Below are positions 1 to 5,682 of a stretch of DNA of 5,682 nucleotides, piece by piece. Position 1 is the first letter of the stretch. Each line of letters starts with the position of its first letter. A model generated the notes under the pieces. It was not told where the DNA came from, ran no database searches, and saw only the letters and a program-made list of their open reading frames with translations. A program made the translations under genes and the position numbers. This stretch comes from Planctomycetaceae bacterium (GTDB lineage: Bacteria; Planctomycetota; Planctomycetia; Pirellulales; JAEUIK01). The stretch spans positions 1-5,682 of the forward strand of contig JAEUIK010000500.1 of assembly GCA_016793185.1 (NCBI GenBank). The letters run 5' to 3'.

Positions 1-1
1 G

Positions 2-532
2 TACCCCCCTTCGTATCGCAACACCGGCAATGTGCTCACACAGGGCCCGCGCGAAGGGGAGTTCAATATCGATCTCTCGCAGCGCCATGCTCAGGACCCG
101 CTGGCCCGGCCGACCTCGGATCGCGCCGCCCAGCGCTCGGCGACAGCCGACCGGGGGCGGCCGCTGTCGGAGAGCTTTGATCCCGCGCTGCAACCGCAGG
201 CGCTGCCCCCCGGAATCGCCAGTGGGGTTGCCCCGGCGGCCGCAGGGAATCCGGTTGCCGCGCCTCCTCCGGGGGCCACGCGGGTGCCGTCGCAAGTGCC
301 GCCTCGCAACGCCTATCCCGTCTTGAATGCCGCTCCTGCGCAAACCAGCAACGGGTTGCCGCCTCCGCCGCCGCCGGGGGGGCCGCTCGGTGCGGCGCAG
401 GCGAATGCCGCCGTTCCCTTGGGCGGACCGGCTGCGCAGATGGCCCGCAATCCTTCGCCCTTGGGGCCGCCGGAACCGCCGACCTCGGCGAATCCCGACC
501 TGGCCGGCAAGGGGCTCGTGCCCACGGGCCCG
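2..532 (+). other. N-terminal Pro/Ala-rich, probably disordered segment of BamA
   Basis: About 177 residues precede POTRA1. They are dominated by Pro, Ala and Gly, with scattered Arg and Gln and no recognisable domain. There is a run of six prolines at residues 110-115 (bases 359-376), followed by GGPLG. E. coli BamA has its first POTRA almost directly after the signal peptide, so this is an added region. It is likely flexible and periplasmic, by inference from composition and position. Its beginning is outside the window. Confidence 0.8.
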
Positions 533-3500
533 ATGGTCGTCGACGTCCGCGTCGAAGGGAACGAAACGATCAAGCCCGAGCGGATCCGTCCGCACGTGAA
601 GTGCCGCAAAGGTCGGCCGCTCGACACGCTGCAAGTGGAGGAGGATGTCCGCCGGTTGCTGGCGACGCGGATGTTCATCGCCGTGCGCCCGAAGTACATC
701 GACGTCCCCGGCGGCGTCACGGTGCTCTTCCAGGTCATGGAGCGCCCGGCGCTCAAGTACGTGAAGTACCAGGGTTCGCACCTCCGCGACCGGACGCTTG
801 CCAAACAAACGGGCCTCAAAAAGGGGAGCATCGCGGATCCTTTCGCCGTCGAGGAGGCGCGGGTCAAGCTGGAACAGTTCTTCCGCGATCGGGGGCACAA
901 CAAGGTACGCGTGACCGCCGCCGAGGGGACCAATCCCGGCGACCAGGGGGCCGTCTTCGTAGTCCACGAGGGGCCGATCCCCCGCGTGCACAAGGTCGAC
1001 TTCATCAACAACACGATCGCCAGCGATGCCCGGCTCCGCACGCAGATCTCCAGCAAGAAGCCCTGGTTCCGCATCCCGGGAGTCTTCCGCGGCTGGAAGG
1101 GCTTCGCCGACCCCGAAAAGATCAACGCCGACGTCGATACGCTGGTCGACTACTACCGCGGGCTGGGTTTCTTCAATGCCACGGTCAGCCGCGAAGTTGT
1201 CATGGACGAAACGCAGGAGCTGGCCGACGTCACCTTCGTGATCAAAGAAGGACCGCGCTACTCGCTGCGCACCGTCTCCTTCATCGGCCACTCCAAGTTC
1301 AACGAAGAAGAGCTCAAAGAGAAGCTCAAGCTCAAACCGGGCGACTTCTTCGATCGGGCCAAGATGCAGGCCGACGTCAGTGCCATCGAGGAGAAATACG
1401 GCTCGAAGGGCTACGTCTTTGCCGACATCGAGGCTTCGCCCCGTTTCGACCTCGAGCCGGGGCAACTCGACCTGGTCTTCAAGGTCAGCGAAGGACGCCG
1501 CTGCCGCGTCGGCCAGATCACCGTCGAAGTCGCCGGTGAGAACCCGCATACCCGGCGGATGGCGATTCTCAATCGCCTCTCGTTCCGCCCGGGCGACATC
1601 ATGGATATCCGCAAACTCCGCGACAGCGAGCGGCGGCTCCAGGCCTCGGGCTTGTTCCTCTACAAGCCGCAGGAAGGGAAAGAACCGAAGATCACGTTCT
1701 CCCCCCCGGTGGCCGAGACCGAGAATCTGGTCGAGAACCCCGACGAGAAGCCCGACCGCAAGGTGCGCGGTCAGAGTCCCGACGGCGAAGAGCCGGAGTT
1801 GGTCATCAATCTCGTCTATCGCGACTGCAAAGTGCCGGCGCGCGAGACGGCGCCCCTCGCTGGCGATGCTGCCCACGGCGTTCCGCAGTGGCCGGCCGGC
1901 CTGGACGTCGTGGCCCCCGCGACGCCAGTCGATGTCCCCCGTCCGGTCGATCTAAGCCCCTACGTCCGGGCGTTGCGTGTCCAACAAGCCGCCCGGGAGG
2001 CGACCTCGGCCGAGGCCGCGCGGGGAGAAAGCCTGGCGGTTCCGGCCGCCGCGTCATCGCGTGCCGAAGCAGCTGCGCCCGCCAGCACGCCGCGGAATAA
2101 CCTGCCCCCCGGAACGATCGTCCGTGGACAAAGTCCGACGGATGAACCGGCGGCTCGACAAACCGGTGCGAGTTTGAACTGGCGGTCTCCGGCGGTGAGC
2201 GCTGCCGGCGCGAATCCGACCACGCGGCCGGCGGCCGGCGGGCGCACGATCGTCCGCGGACAGGACCTCGGTTACTCGACCTCCGGCGGCGATACAATGC
2301 CCTCGTTCAGCATGCAGTCGCGCGCCCCGGCACGGACGGCCCAGGCGCCGCCCGCCTATTCGGCGCCGTCGTCGCTGCCTCCTGCCCGGCAAGTGATCAA
2401 CCCGAACGGCACACCGGTGCAAAGCCCGCTGGTGGCACAGAACCCGCTTAGCCCCCCTGGCGGCTTTGCGCCGGGCTCGCCCGCGGCCGCTCCGAATGGA
2501 TATGGGCAGTTCACCCCGAGCGCCTCGCCGCCACCGCCGGCCTGGGCAGTGCCGAACTCGCCGTCGAGCCCGCTGCCAGCGACTCCGGTGAACCAGGCCG
2601 CTCCGCCTCCGGCAGCGCAAGCGCCCGGTACGCTGCCGCCGCCGGCCGGCTACAGCTCGCCCGAGGAGATCTTTGGACCGGGGCCGGGCGACCGCAACTG
2701 GCTGGGAGGCGAAGAGCCTCCGATCGACGTGCCGGTGCGGGTGCTGGTCGAAGAGACGCAGACAGGACGATTGATGCTCGGCGTGGGCGTCAACTCGAAT
2801 GCCGGTCTCGTTGGCTCGGCCGTGATCGACGAACAGAATTTCGATTGGACGCGCGTGCCGCGCAGCTGGGCGGACGTCGTCAACGGCACGGCGTTCCGCG
2901 GAGCAGGGCAGCACTTCCGGATCGAGGCCATGCCCGGTACGCAGTTCCAGCGCTACCTGGTGAGCTTCACTGAGCCGTACTTGTTCGATACGCCGGTCTC
3001 TTTCGGCGTCAACGGGTCGTACTTCGTCCGCCAGTACCTGAGCTGGACGGAGCAGCGTCTGGGCGGGCGCGTGAACCTGGGGTATCAGATCGCCCCCGAC
3101 ATTACGCTCGGCGGAGCGCTGCGGGCCGAGAGCATCAATATCTCGAACATCCCCAATCCATCGCCGACGCAATTGTCGAGCGTGCTCGGCAACAGCGCCT
3201 TGTACACGGCCCGCGTGAACCTGGTGCAGGACACCCGCGACAGCGCGTTCCTGCCGACCCAGGGGCGCCGCATTTCGCTGGCCTTTGAGCAAGGGTTCGG
3301 CGACTTCAGCTATCCCCGTGGCGAAATCGAGGCCTCGCAGTACTTCCGCCTGCGGCAGCGGGCCGACGGCTCGGGACGGCACGTCTTGCGCGTGGCCGGG
3401 CAGTTCGGCATCAGCGGCAGCGATACGCCGATCTTCGAGAACTTCTTTGCCGGTGGTTACTCCTCGATCCGCGGTTTTATGTTCCGCGGTGCGTCGCCCA

Positions 3501-3796
3501 TCGAGATGGGGGTGCAGGTCGGCGGTCGCTTGATGCTGTTGGGCGGGCTCGAGTACATGTTCCCGCTGACCGCCGACGACATGCTCCGCGGTGTCGTCTT
3601 CTGCGATACGGGCACCGTCGAACAAGACATCAACATCACCTCGGCCGACTATCGCGTGGCCATTGGTGCCGGTCTGCGCATCCAGGTGCCGATGATGGGA
3701 CCGGCGCCGATCGCACTCGACTTTGCCGTGCCGGTCAACAAGGCCGACACCGATCAGACGCAAGTCCTGAGCGTCTTCGTCGGCGTGCAGTACTAG
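2..3796 (+). CDS. bamA: BamA/Omp85 outer membrane protein assembly factor, 5' partial, with long Pro-rich insert
   Basis: This is the central component of the machine that folds and inserts beta-barrel proteins into the outer membrane. Numbering residues from the GTG at 32, it has a Pro/Ala-rich segment (to about 167), five POTRA repeats (about 168-239, 240-317, 318-410, 411-491 and 492-599), a Pro/Ala/Ser-rich insert (about 603-895) and an Omp85 barrel (about 912-1254). Barrel signatures are FTEPYLFDTP (979-988), DTRD (1067-1070), the loop-6 motif IRGF (1146-1149) and a C-terminal strand ending GVQY that resembles the GKTW end of E. coli BamA. POTRA3 carries a PWF-type loop (344-346) like the PWW loop of E. 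coli POTRA3. Five POTRAs argue for BamA over TamA, which has three. The frame is open to the left edge (YPPSYRNTGN precedes the GTG) and no signal peptide is visible, so the true start lies upstream. The stop is TAG, overlapping the stop of the opposing gene. Confidence 0.95.
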   Translation, partial: YPPSYRNTGNVLTQGPREGEFNIDLSQRHAQDPLARPTSDRAAQRSATADRGRPLSESFDPALQPQALPPGIASGVAPAAAGNPVAAPPPGATRVPSQVPPRNAYPVLNAAPAQTSNGLPPPPPPGGPLGAAQANAAVPLGGPAAQMARNPSPLGPPEPPTSANPDLAGKGLVPTGPMVVDVRVEGNETIKPERIRPHVKCRKGRPLDTLQVEEDVRRLLATRMFIAVRPKYIDVPGGVTVLFQVMERPALKYVKYQGSHLRDRTLAKQTGLKKGSIADPFAVEEARVKLEQFFRDRGHNKVRVTAAEGTNPGDQGAVFVVHEGPIPRVHKVDFINNTIASDARLRTQISSKKPWFRIPGVFRGWKGFADPEKINADVDTLVDYYRGLGFFNATVSREVVMDETQELADVTFVIKEGPRYSLRTVSFIGHSKFNEEELKEKLKLKPGDFFDRAKMQADVSAIEEKYGSKGYVFADIEASPRFDLEPGQLDLVFKVSEGRRCRVGQITVEVAGENPHTRRMAILNRLSFRPGDIMDIRKLRDSERRLQASGLFLYKPQEGKEPKITFSPPVAETENLVENPDEKPDRKVRGQSPDGEEPELVINLVYRDCKVPARETAPLAGDAAHGVPQWPAGLDVVAPATPVDVPRPVDLSPYVRALRVQQAAREATSAEAARGESLAVPAAASSRAEAAAPASTPRNNLPPGTIVRGQSPTDEPAARQTGASLNWRSPAVSAAGANPTTRPAAGGRTIVRGQDLGYSTSGGDTMPSFSMQSRAPARTAQAPPAYSAPSSLPPARQVINPNGTPVQSPLVAQNPLSPPGGFAPGSPAAAPNGYGQFTPSASPPPPAWAVPNSPSSPLPATPVNQAAPPPAAQAPGTLPPPAGYSSPEEIFGPGPGDRNWLGGEEPPIDVPVRVLVEETQTGRLMLGVGVNSNAGLVGSAVIDEQNFDWTRVPRSWADVVNGTAFRGAGQHFRIEAMPGTQFQRYLVSFTEPYLFDTPVSFGVNGSYFVRQYLSWTEQRLGGRVNLGYQIAPDITLGGALRAESINISNIPNPSPTQLSSVLGNSALYTARVNLVQDTRDSAFLPTQGRRISLAFEQGFGDFSYPRGEIEASQYFRLRQRADGSGRHVLRVAGQFGISGSDTPIFENFFAGGYSSIRGFMFRGASPIEMGVQVGGRLMLLGGLEYMFPLTADDMLRGVVFCDTGTVEQDINITSADYRVAIGAGLRIQVPMMGPAPIALDFAVPVNKADTDQTQVLSVFVGVQY
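533..1828 (+). other. Five POTRA repeats of BamA
   Basis: There are five successive beta-alpha-alpha-beta-beta units. They open with VVDVRVEGN (base 536), LKYVKYQGS, VHKVDFINN, LRTVSFIGH and VGQITVEVA. The first four close with short strands ending in a Gly/Pro turn, such as VLFQVMERP, VFVVHEGPIP, TFVIKEGPRY and VFKVSEGRRC. The helices carry the usual dR.. L...G(F/Y) pattern, for example YYRGLGFF in POTRA3 and KYGSKGYVF in POTRA4. In BamA these repeats bind unfolded outer-membrane proteins and accessory lipoproteins. POTRA5 is irregular because it has two candidate third strands, one at residues 590-598 and one at 898-906 beyond the long insert. Confidence 0.88.
1763..1780 (+). repeat. VRGQSP motif, copy 1
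   Basis: This encodes VRGQSP (residues 578-583), followed by DGEEPE, just before the first candidate POTRA5 third strand. It matches copy 2 exactly over these six residues, but the DNA has diverged by synonymous changes. Confidence 0.6.
2114..2137 (+). repeat. TIVRGQSP motif, copy 2
   Basis: This encodes TIVRGQSP (residues 695-702), followed by TDEP, inside the disordered insert. Its first 17 bases (2114-2130) differ from copy 3 at a single position, a synonymous CGT/CGC change in the Arg codon. Confidence 0.65.
2246..2263 (+). repeat. TIVRGQ motif, copy 3
   Basis: This encodes TIVRGQ (residues 739-744), followed by DLGYSTS, inside the disordered insert, 132 bases after copy 2. The near identity of the DNA to copy 2 suggests either a fairly recent local duplication or shared selection on the peptide. 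Confidence 0.65.
2765..3793 (+). other. Omp85 C-terminal beta-barrel domain of BamA
   Basis: About 343 residues (912-1254) of alternating amphipathic strands, close to the usual size of a 16-strand Omp85 barrel. The opening GRLMLGVGVNSNAGL matches the usual first strand. FTEPYLFDTP and DTRDSAFLPTQG are conserved family signatures. IRGF at bases 3467-3478 is the loop-6 motif that packs inside the barrel. The terminal strand FVGVQY ends in an aromatic residue with Gly four from the end, as expected for a beta-signal. The domain appears complete and intact. Confidence 0.93.
3793..3796. other. Interlocked stop codons of convergent genes (CTAG)
   Basis: The + strand TAG at 3794-3796 ends bamA. 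The reverse complement of 3793-3795 is the TAG that ends the methyltransferase. The palindrome CTAG therefore supplies both stops, and there is no intergenic space between the two genes. Confidence 0.9.
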
Positions 3797-4533
3797 CCGG
3801 CCCCAGTGTCGCCAGCGGGCCCTGCGGGGGCTCGCACCCCGCCGAACGCGGCGAAGCAGACGTTTTTGTGCAGCACGTCGACCTGGCTGAAGCCCGCCTC
3901 GCGCAGCAGTTCGAGCTGAAACACCAACGGCTTGGGCGTATCTTCCTGGGCGACATAGGCGAAGACGTGGTCGCGATACGCCTCGTCCTTGAGCGCGGTC
4001 AGGTACTCCCCGTAGCGCTGCTGCATCAGTCGTTCGATGGCCGGAATCGAGCTCTCCACCAGGTCGAAGATCCAAAGCGAACCGCCAGGGCGGAGCGTCC
4101 GATAGAGCTTGCCGAACACTTGGCGCCATTCGTCGTCGGTCCGCAAGTGGTGCAGCACGGCCGCGGCGAGCACGATGTCGAACCCGCCCGCGGGCAGCGA
4201 GATCTCGCGGATGTCCCCCTGCAGCGGCGCAACCTGGCCCGACGTCGCGCGCCCCACGCGCTCGGCCGCCCGGTCGAGCATCGGCTGGCTGAGATCGACG
4301 AGCGTGGCGTTCAGACCGGGCAGGGACTCCAAAAGCTTGAGCGTGTAATTGCCGGCGCCGCAGCCCACGTCGAGCACGTCGCGCGCTCGCGGCGTGGTTG
4401 CCGCGGCGGCTGCCGCCACGAGTGACATCGCCACGGGAGCGTCGATCGTGGCCGATTGGCCGGTCTCGAGGTTGGAGAAGCGCTCAACGTCGGCGTCGAA
4501 ACGCTGGCGGATCTGCTCGACGGTCGATTTCAT
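3793..4533 (-). CDS. Class I SAM-dependent methyltransferase
   Basis: This protein transfers a methyl group from S-adenosylmethionine to a substrate that cannot be named from the sequence. Numbered from the ATG at 4533 (246 residues), motif I is VLDVGCGAG at 53-61. The acidic residue after strand 2, expected to bind the SAM ribose, is Asp80. GDI at 106-108 fits the adenine-contacting position. FDIVLAAAVLHH (118-129) and LRPGGSLWIFDL (147-158) are the post-motif strands. The N-terminus RFDADVERFSNLETGQ looks like a family signature, which favours ATG 4533. A GTG at 4545 would add four residues. Neither start has a Shine-Dalgarno sequence; the upstream DNA is C-rich. No membrane segment or signal peptide is seen, so it is probably cytoplasmic. 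The last dozen residues (RAPAGPAGDTGAG) are low complexity and run into the bamA stop. It lies downstream of the oxidoreductase gene on the same strand. Confidence 0.92.
   Translation of the reverse strand: MKSTVEQIRQRFDADVERFSNLETGQSATIDAPVAMSLVAAAAAATTPRARDVLDVGCGAGNYTLKLLESLPGLNATLVDLSQPMLDRAAERVGRATSGQVAPLQGDIREISLPAGGFDIVLAAAVLHHLRTDDEWRQVFGKLYRTLRPGGSLWIFDLVESSIPAIERLMQQRYGEYLTALKDEAYRDHVFAYVAQEDTPKPLVFQLELLREAGFSQVDVLHKNVCFAAFGGVRAPAGPAGDTGAG
3824..3842. terminator. GC-rich hairpin near the convergent gene ends, possible weak terminator
   Basis: GCGGGG (3824-3829) can pair with CCCCGC (3837-3842) around a 7-base loop, 27 bases past the bamA stop. The location suits a terminator shared by convergent genes. 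No T run follows on either strand, so it is not a canonical intrinsic terminator, and it also lies within the methyltransferase coding sequence. It could equally be chance in GC-rich DNA. Confidence 0.25.
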
Positions 4534-4641
4534 GGGAGCATCCACGGGGGGAGGCGGGAAGGCGCAACGTCATCGGAGGGTCGTTGAGCCGGACACTCGC
4601 GCGACCTGCGAGGTTCGCCGTCGACCTTGAGAGCGTTCCGG
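4534..4641. other. Short intergenic gap between the two minus-strand genes
   Basis: These 108 bases separate the oxidoreductase stop from the methyltransferase ATG. Read on the minus strand, the end is C-rich (a CCTCCCCCC run just before the possible GTG start) and lacks a purine-rich ribosome binding site. A five-base stem, CTCGC with GCGAG, is possible mid-gap but has no T run. I could not recognise a promoter. Confidence 0.6.
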
Positions 4642-5682
4642 CTAAACAAGTCCAAAATGCCGATCGATTGGCCGCTGGTACTCGCGGAGCGCGCCATCGT
4701 AGACCTCGGCCACTTCGACGGCACGCCCCGCCTGGGCCGATTCGAGGATCGCGTAGGCCGCCGCCAGGTCGCGCAGCCCTTCGCGGCCGCACGTCTCGGG
4801 CTGACGTCGATGACGGATTGCCTCGAGCCAGTCGTGCTGGGCCAGCGCAAAGCTGTTGTCGAGCCCGAGCGGGAAGTGCTGTTGTCGGAGCGCGGCAGGC
4901 GCGTTCGCGGCATAGAGCGCGGCCAGCTCTTGGGCCGGCTGCCCGTCGAGTTGGACCGTCGTGCCGCCGACGCGTCCCCCCGTGCCATACCACACGGTCC
5001 CTTCGCCGAAGAGCGTCGGCGCGCCGTGCCCGGCCCAACTCGAACAGAGCTGGCCGATAGCGCCGGAGGCGGTCTCGATCGCGGCCGTGAACGTGTCGTC
5101 GGCGTCGCAGGCGATGGAGCCCTCCGCCTTGCCCGGCCGGTTTCGGTCGTACCGGCGGGGCTCGAGGATGGCGGTCTGGGCCTGGACCGTTCGGATCTCG
5201 CCCGCGACGTGGCGGATCTGATCGAAAAAGTGCACGCCCAGATCGAGGCTGATGCCCCCGCCTTCGACGAGACTGTGCCGCCAGAGGGTGTCGGCCACGA
5301 TCAGGTTCGGCGCCCACCAGAGCCCCACGTAGCCCAGCAGCAGCATTTGCAGTCGTCCGCCGCGCCCTCCCTGGGACTCGTCGAAGAGCCAGCGCAGCTG
5401 GCGGGTGGCGGGGGACTGGCGGAAGTTCTCGAACACCCCGAAGACGACGTCGCGCACCTCCGCCGCTGCGCACATCCGGCGGCCCGCGGCCATCGAGACC
5501 GCCAGGGGTTTCTGCGTCAGCAGGTGCTTTCCGGCGGCAAACGCAGCGTCGGCCACCTGGTGGTGCAGCGAGTGGGTGGTGAAGTCGTTGACCGCGTCGA
5601 CCTGCCCGCTGGCGATCAGGGCCCGAAAGTCGGTAAAGATTTCCGGTTCGACGTCGGGCTGAAAATCCGCGAGATACTCGTC
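4642..5682 (-). CDS. Gfo/Idh/MocA family oxidoreductase, 5' partial
   Basis: This is a probable NAD(P)-dependent sugar or inositol-type dehydrogenase of the glucose-fructose oxidoreductase family. The 346 visible residues begin DEYLADFQPD at the window edge and end HFGLV before TAG. The Rossmann GxGxxG loop must lie outside, and a total near 400 residues is expected. The rest of the nucleotide domain is present: VDAVNDFTTHSLHH, then AGKHLLTQKP, where Lys58 (visible numbering) is the family's conserved lysine, with Gln rather than the common Glu before it. The C-terminal domain has GGGISLDLGVHFFD (141-154), with Asp147 and His151 at the usual active-site segment, DDTF (195-198), and EAIRHRRQPETCGREGL near the end. 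A GTG at 5556 is internal, since the frame and family similarity continue upstream of it. The substrate is unknown. The methyltransferase follows after 108 bases on the same strand. Confidence 0.93.
   Translation of the reverse strand, partial: DEYLADFQPDVEPEIFTDFRALIASGQVDAVNDFTTHSLHHQVADAAFAAGKHLLTQKPLAVSMAAGRRMCAAAEVRDVVFGVFENFRQSPATRQLRWLFDESQGGRGGRLQMLLLGYVGLWWAPNLIVADTLWRHSLVEGGGISLDLGVHFFDQIRHVAGEIRTVQAQTAILEPRRYDRNRPGKAEGSIACDADDTFTAAIETASGAIGQLCSSWAGHGAPTLFGEGTVWYGTGGRVGGTTVQLDGQPAQELAALYAANAPAALRQQHFPLGLDNSFALAQHDWLEAIRHRRQPETCGREGLRDLAAAYAILESAQAGRAVEVAEVYDGALREYQRPIDRHFGLV

Larger units (their letters stand above)
1838..2716 (+). other. Pro/Ala/Ser-rich insert between POTRA5 and the BamA barrel
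   Basis: About 293 residues (603-895) lack hydrophobic periodicity and Cys and are rich in Pro, Ala, Ser, Gly and Gln. They include PPPP at 833-836 and several PPP runs. In typical BamA proteins the last POTRA5 strand runs straight into the first barrel strand, so this stretch has no counterpart there. The frame stays open throughout, with the same G/C-ending codon bias as the flanks, which argues against a sequencing artefact or a dead insertion. It contains two copies of a TIVRGQ motif. Composition predicts a disordered periplasmic linker. No enzymatic or binding domain is recognisable. Confidence 0.85.

Noticed and set aside
32..34. GTG as the start codon of bamA
   Set aside because: The frame is open to the window edge with similar Pro-rich sequence, no ribosome binding site is evident, and no signal peptide follows, although a BamA protein must be exported. 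The start is upstream.
365..378. CCG trinucleotide run as a microsatellite or regulatory repeat
   Set aside because: It is simply the proline codons of the poly-proline stretch within a Pro-rich coding region.
313..1125. Minus-strand open frame (270 codons) opposite the POTRA region
   Set aside because: The opposite strand encodes clear POTRA repeats. The antisense product has no domain pattern.
601..1539. Plus-strand alternative frame (312 codons) within bamA
   Set aside because: The product is extremely Arg/Gly/Pro-rich and lies in a shifted frame over the conserved POTRA coding sequence.
2054..4129. Long minus-strand open frame (691 codons) opposite bamA and the methyltransferase start region
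   Set aside because: It runs antisense to a well-supported Omp85 barrel and crosses into another gene. Its translation is Arg/Ala-rich with no recognisable fold, as expected from G/C-biased codons read on the other strand.
4560..4620. Inverted repeat CTCGC/GCGAG in the intergenic gap as a terminator
   Set aside because: There are only five base pairs and no T run on the minus strand, and such stems are common by chance in GC-rich DNA.
4398..5473. Overlapping open frames on both strands across the oxidoreductase gene
   Set aside because: The Gfo/Idh/MocA frame has continuous family motifs. The others are Arg-rich shadows with none.
5554..5556. GTG as the start of the oxidoreductase
   Set aside because: The codons upstream to the window edge continue family-like sequence (VDAVNDFTTHSLHH), so this valine is internal.
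1..5682. A new defence, mobile or RNA-based system
   Set aside because: I looked on both strands for direct repeat arrays, transposase or nuclease motifs, tRNA-like folds and riboswitch-like leaders and saw none. The three genes account for nearly all of the window.

Overview
The window is high-GC DNA (roughly two thirds G+C by eye, with a strong third-position G/C bias) and is almost fully coding. It holds three protein genes, two of them cut by the window edges. The Omp85 protein's long Pro/Ala-rich segments, a methyltransferase of a type I associate with planctomycetes, and a Gfo/Idh/MocA-type dehydrogenase together suggest a planctomycete, probably of the Pirellulales. That assignment is inference from protein style, not from a marker gene.

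Positions 2-3796 (+) encode a BamA/Omp85 outer-membrane assembly protein whose 5' end lies outside the window. It has a Pro/Ala-rich N-terminal segment, five POTRA repeats, a Pro/Ala/Ser-rich insert of about 290 residues at the POTRA5/barrel junction, and a complete Omp85 barrel with the IRGF loop motif and an aromatic C-terminus. The long insert and a short VRGQ motif that occurs three times in and beside it are the most unusual features here.

Positions 3793-4533 (-) encode a class I SAM-dependent methyltransferase that converges on bamA. The two stop codons interlock in one palindromic CTAG. A GC-rich hairpin just past the bamA stop lies inside the methyltransferase's low-complexity C-terminal tail.

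Positions 4642-5682 (-) encode the C-terminal 346 residues of a Gfo/Idh/MocA oxidoreductase. Its N-terminal dinucleotide-binding loop is outside the window. It lies upstream of the methyltransferase on the same strand across a 108-base gap, so cotranscription is possible but not shown.

The three genes have no evident shared pathway. BamA serves outer-membrane biogenesis, while the other two look like small-molecule enzymes of unknown substrate. I saw no RNA gene, CRISPR array, insertion sequence or defence-like system.
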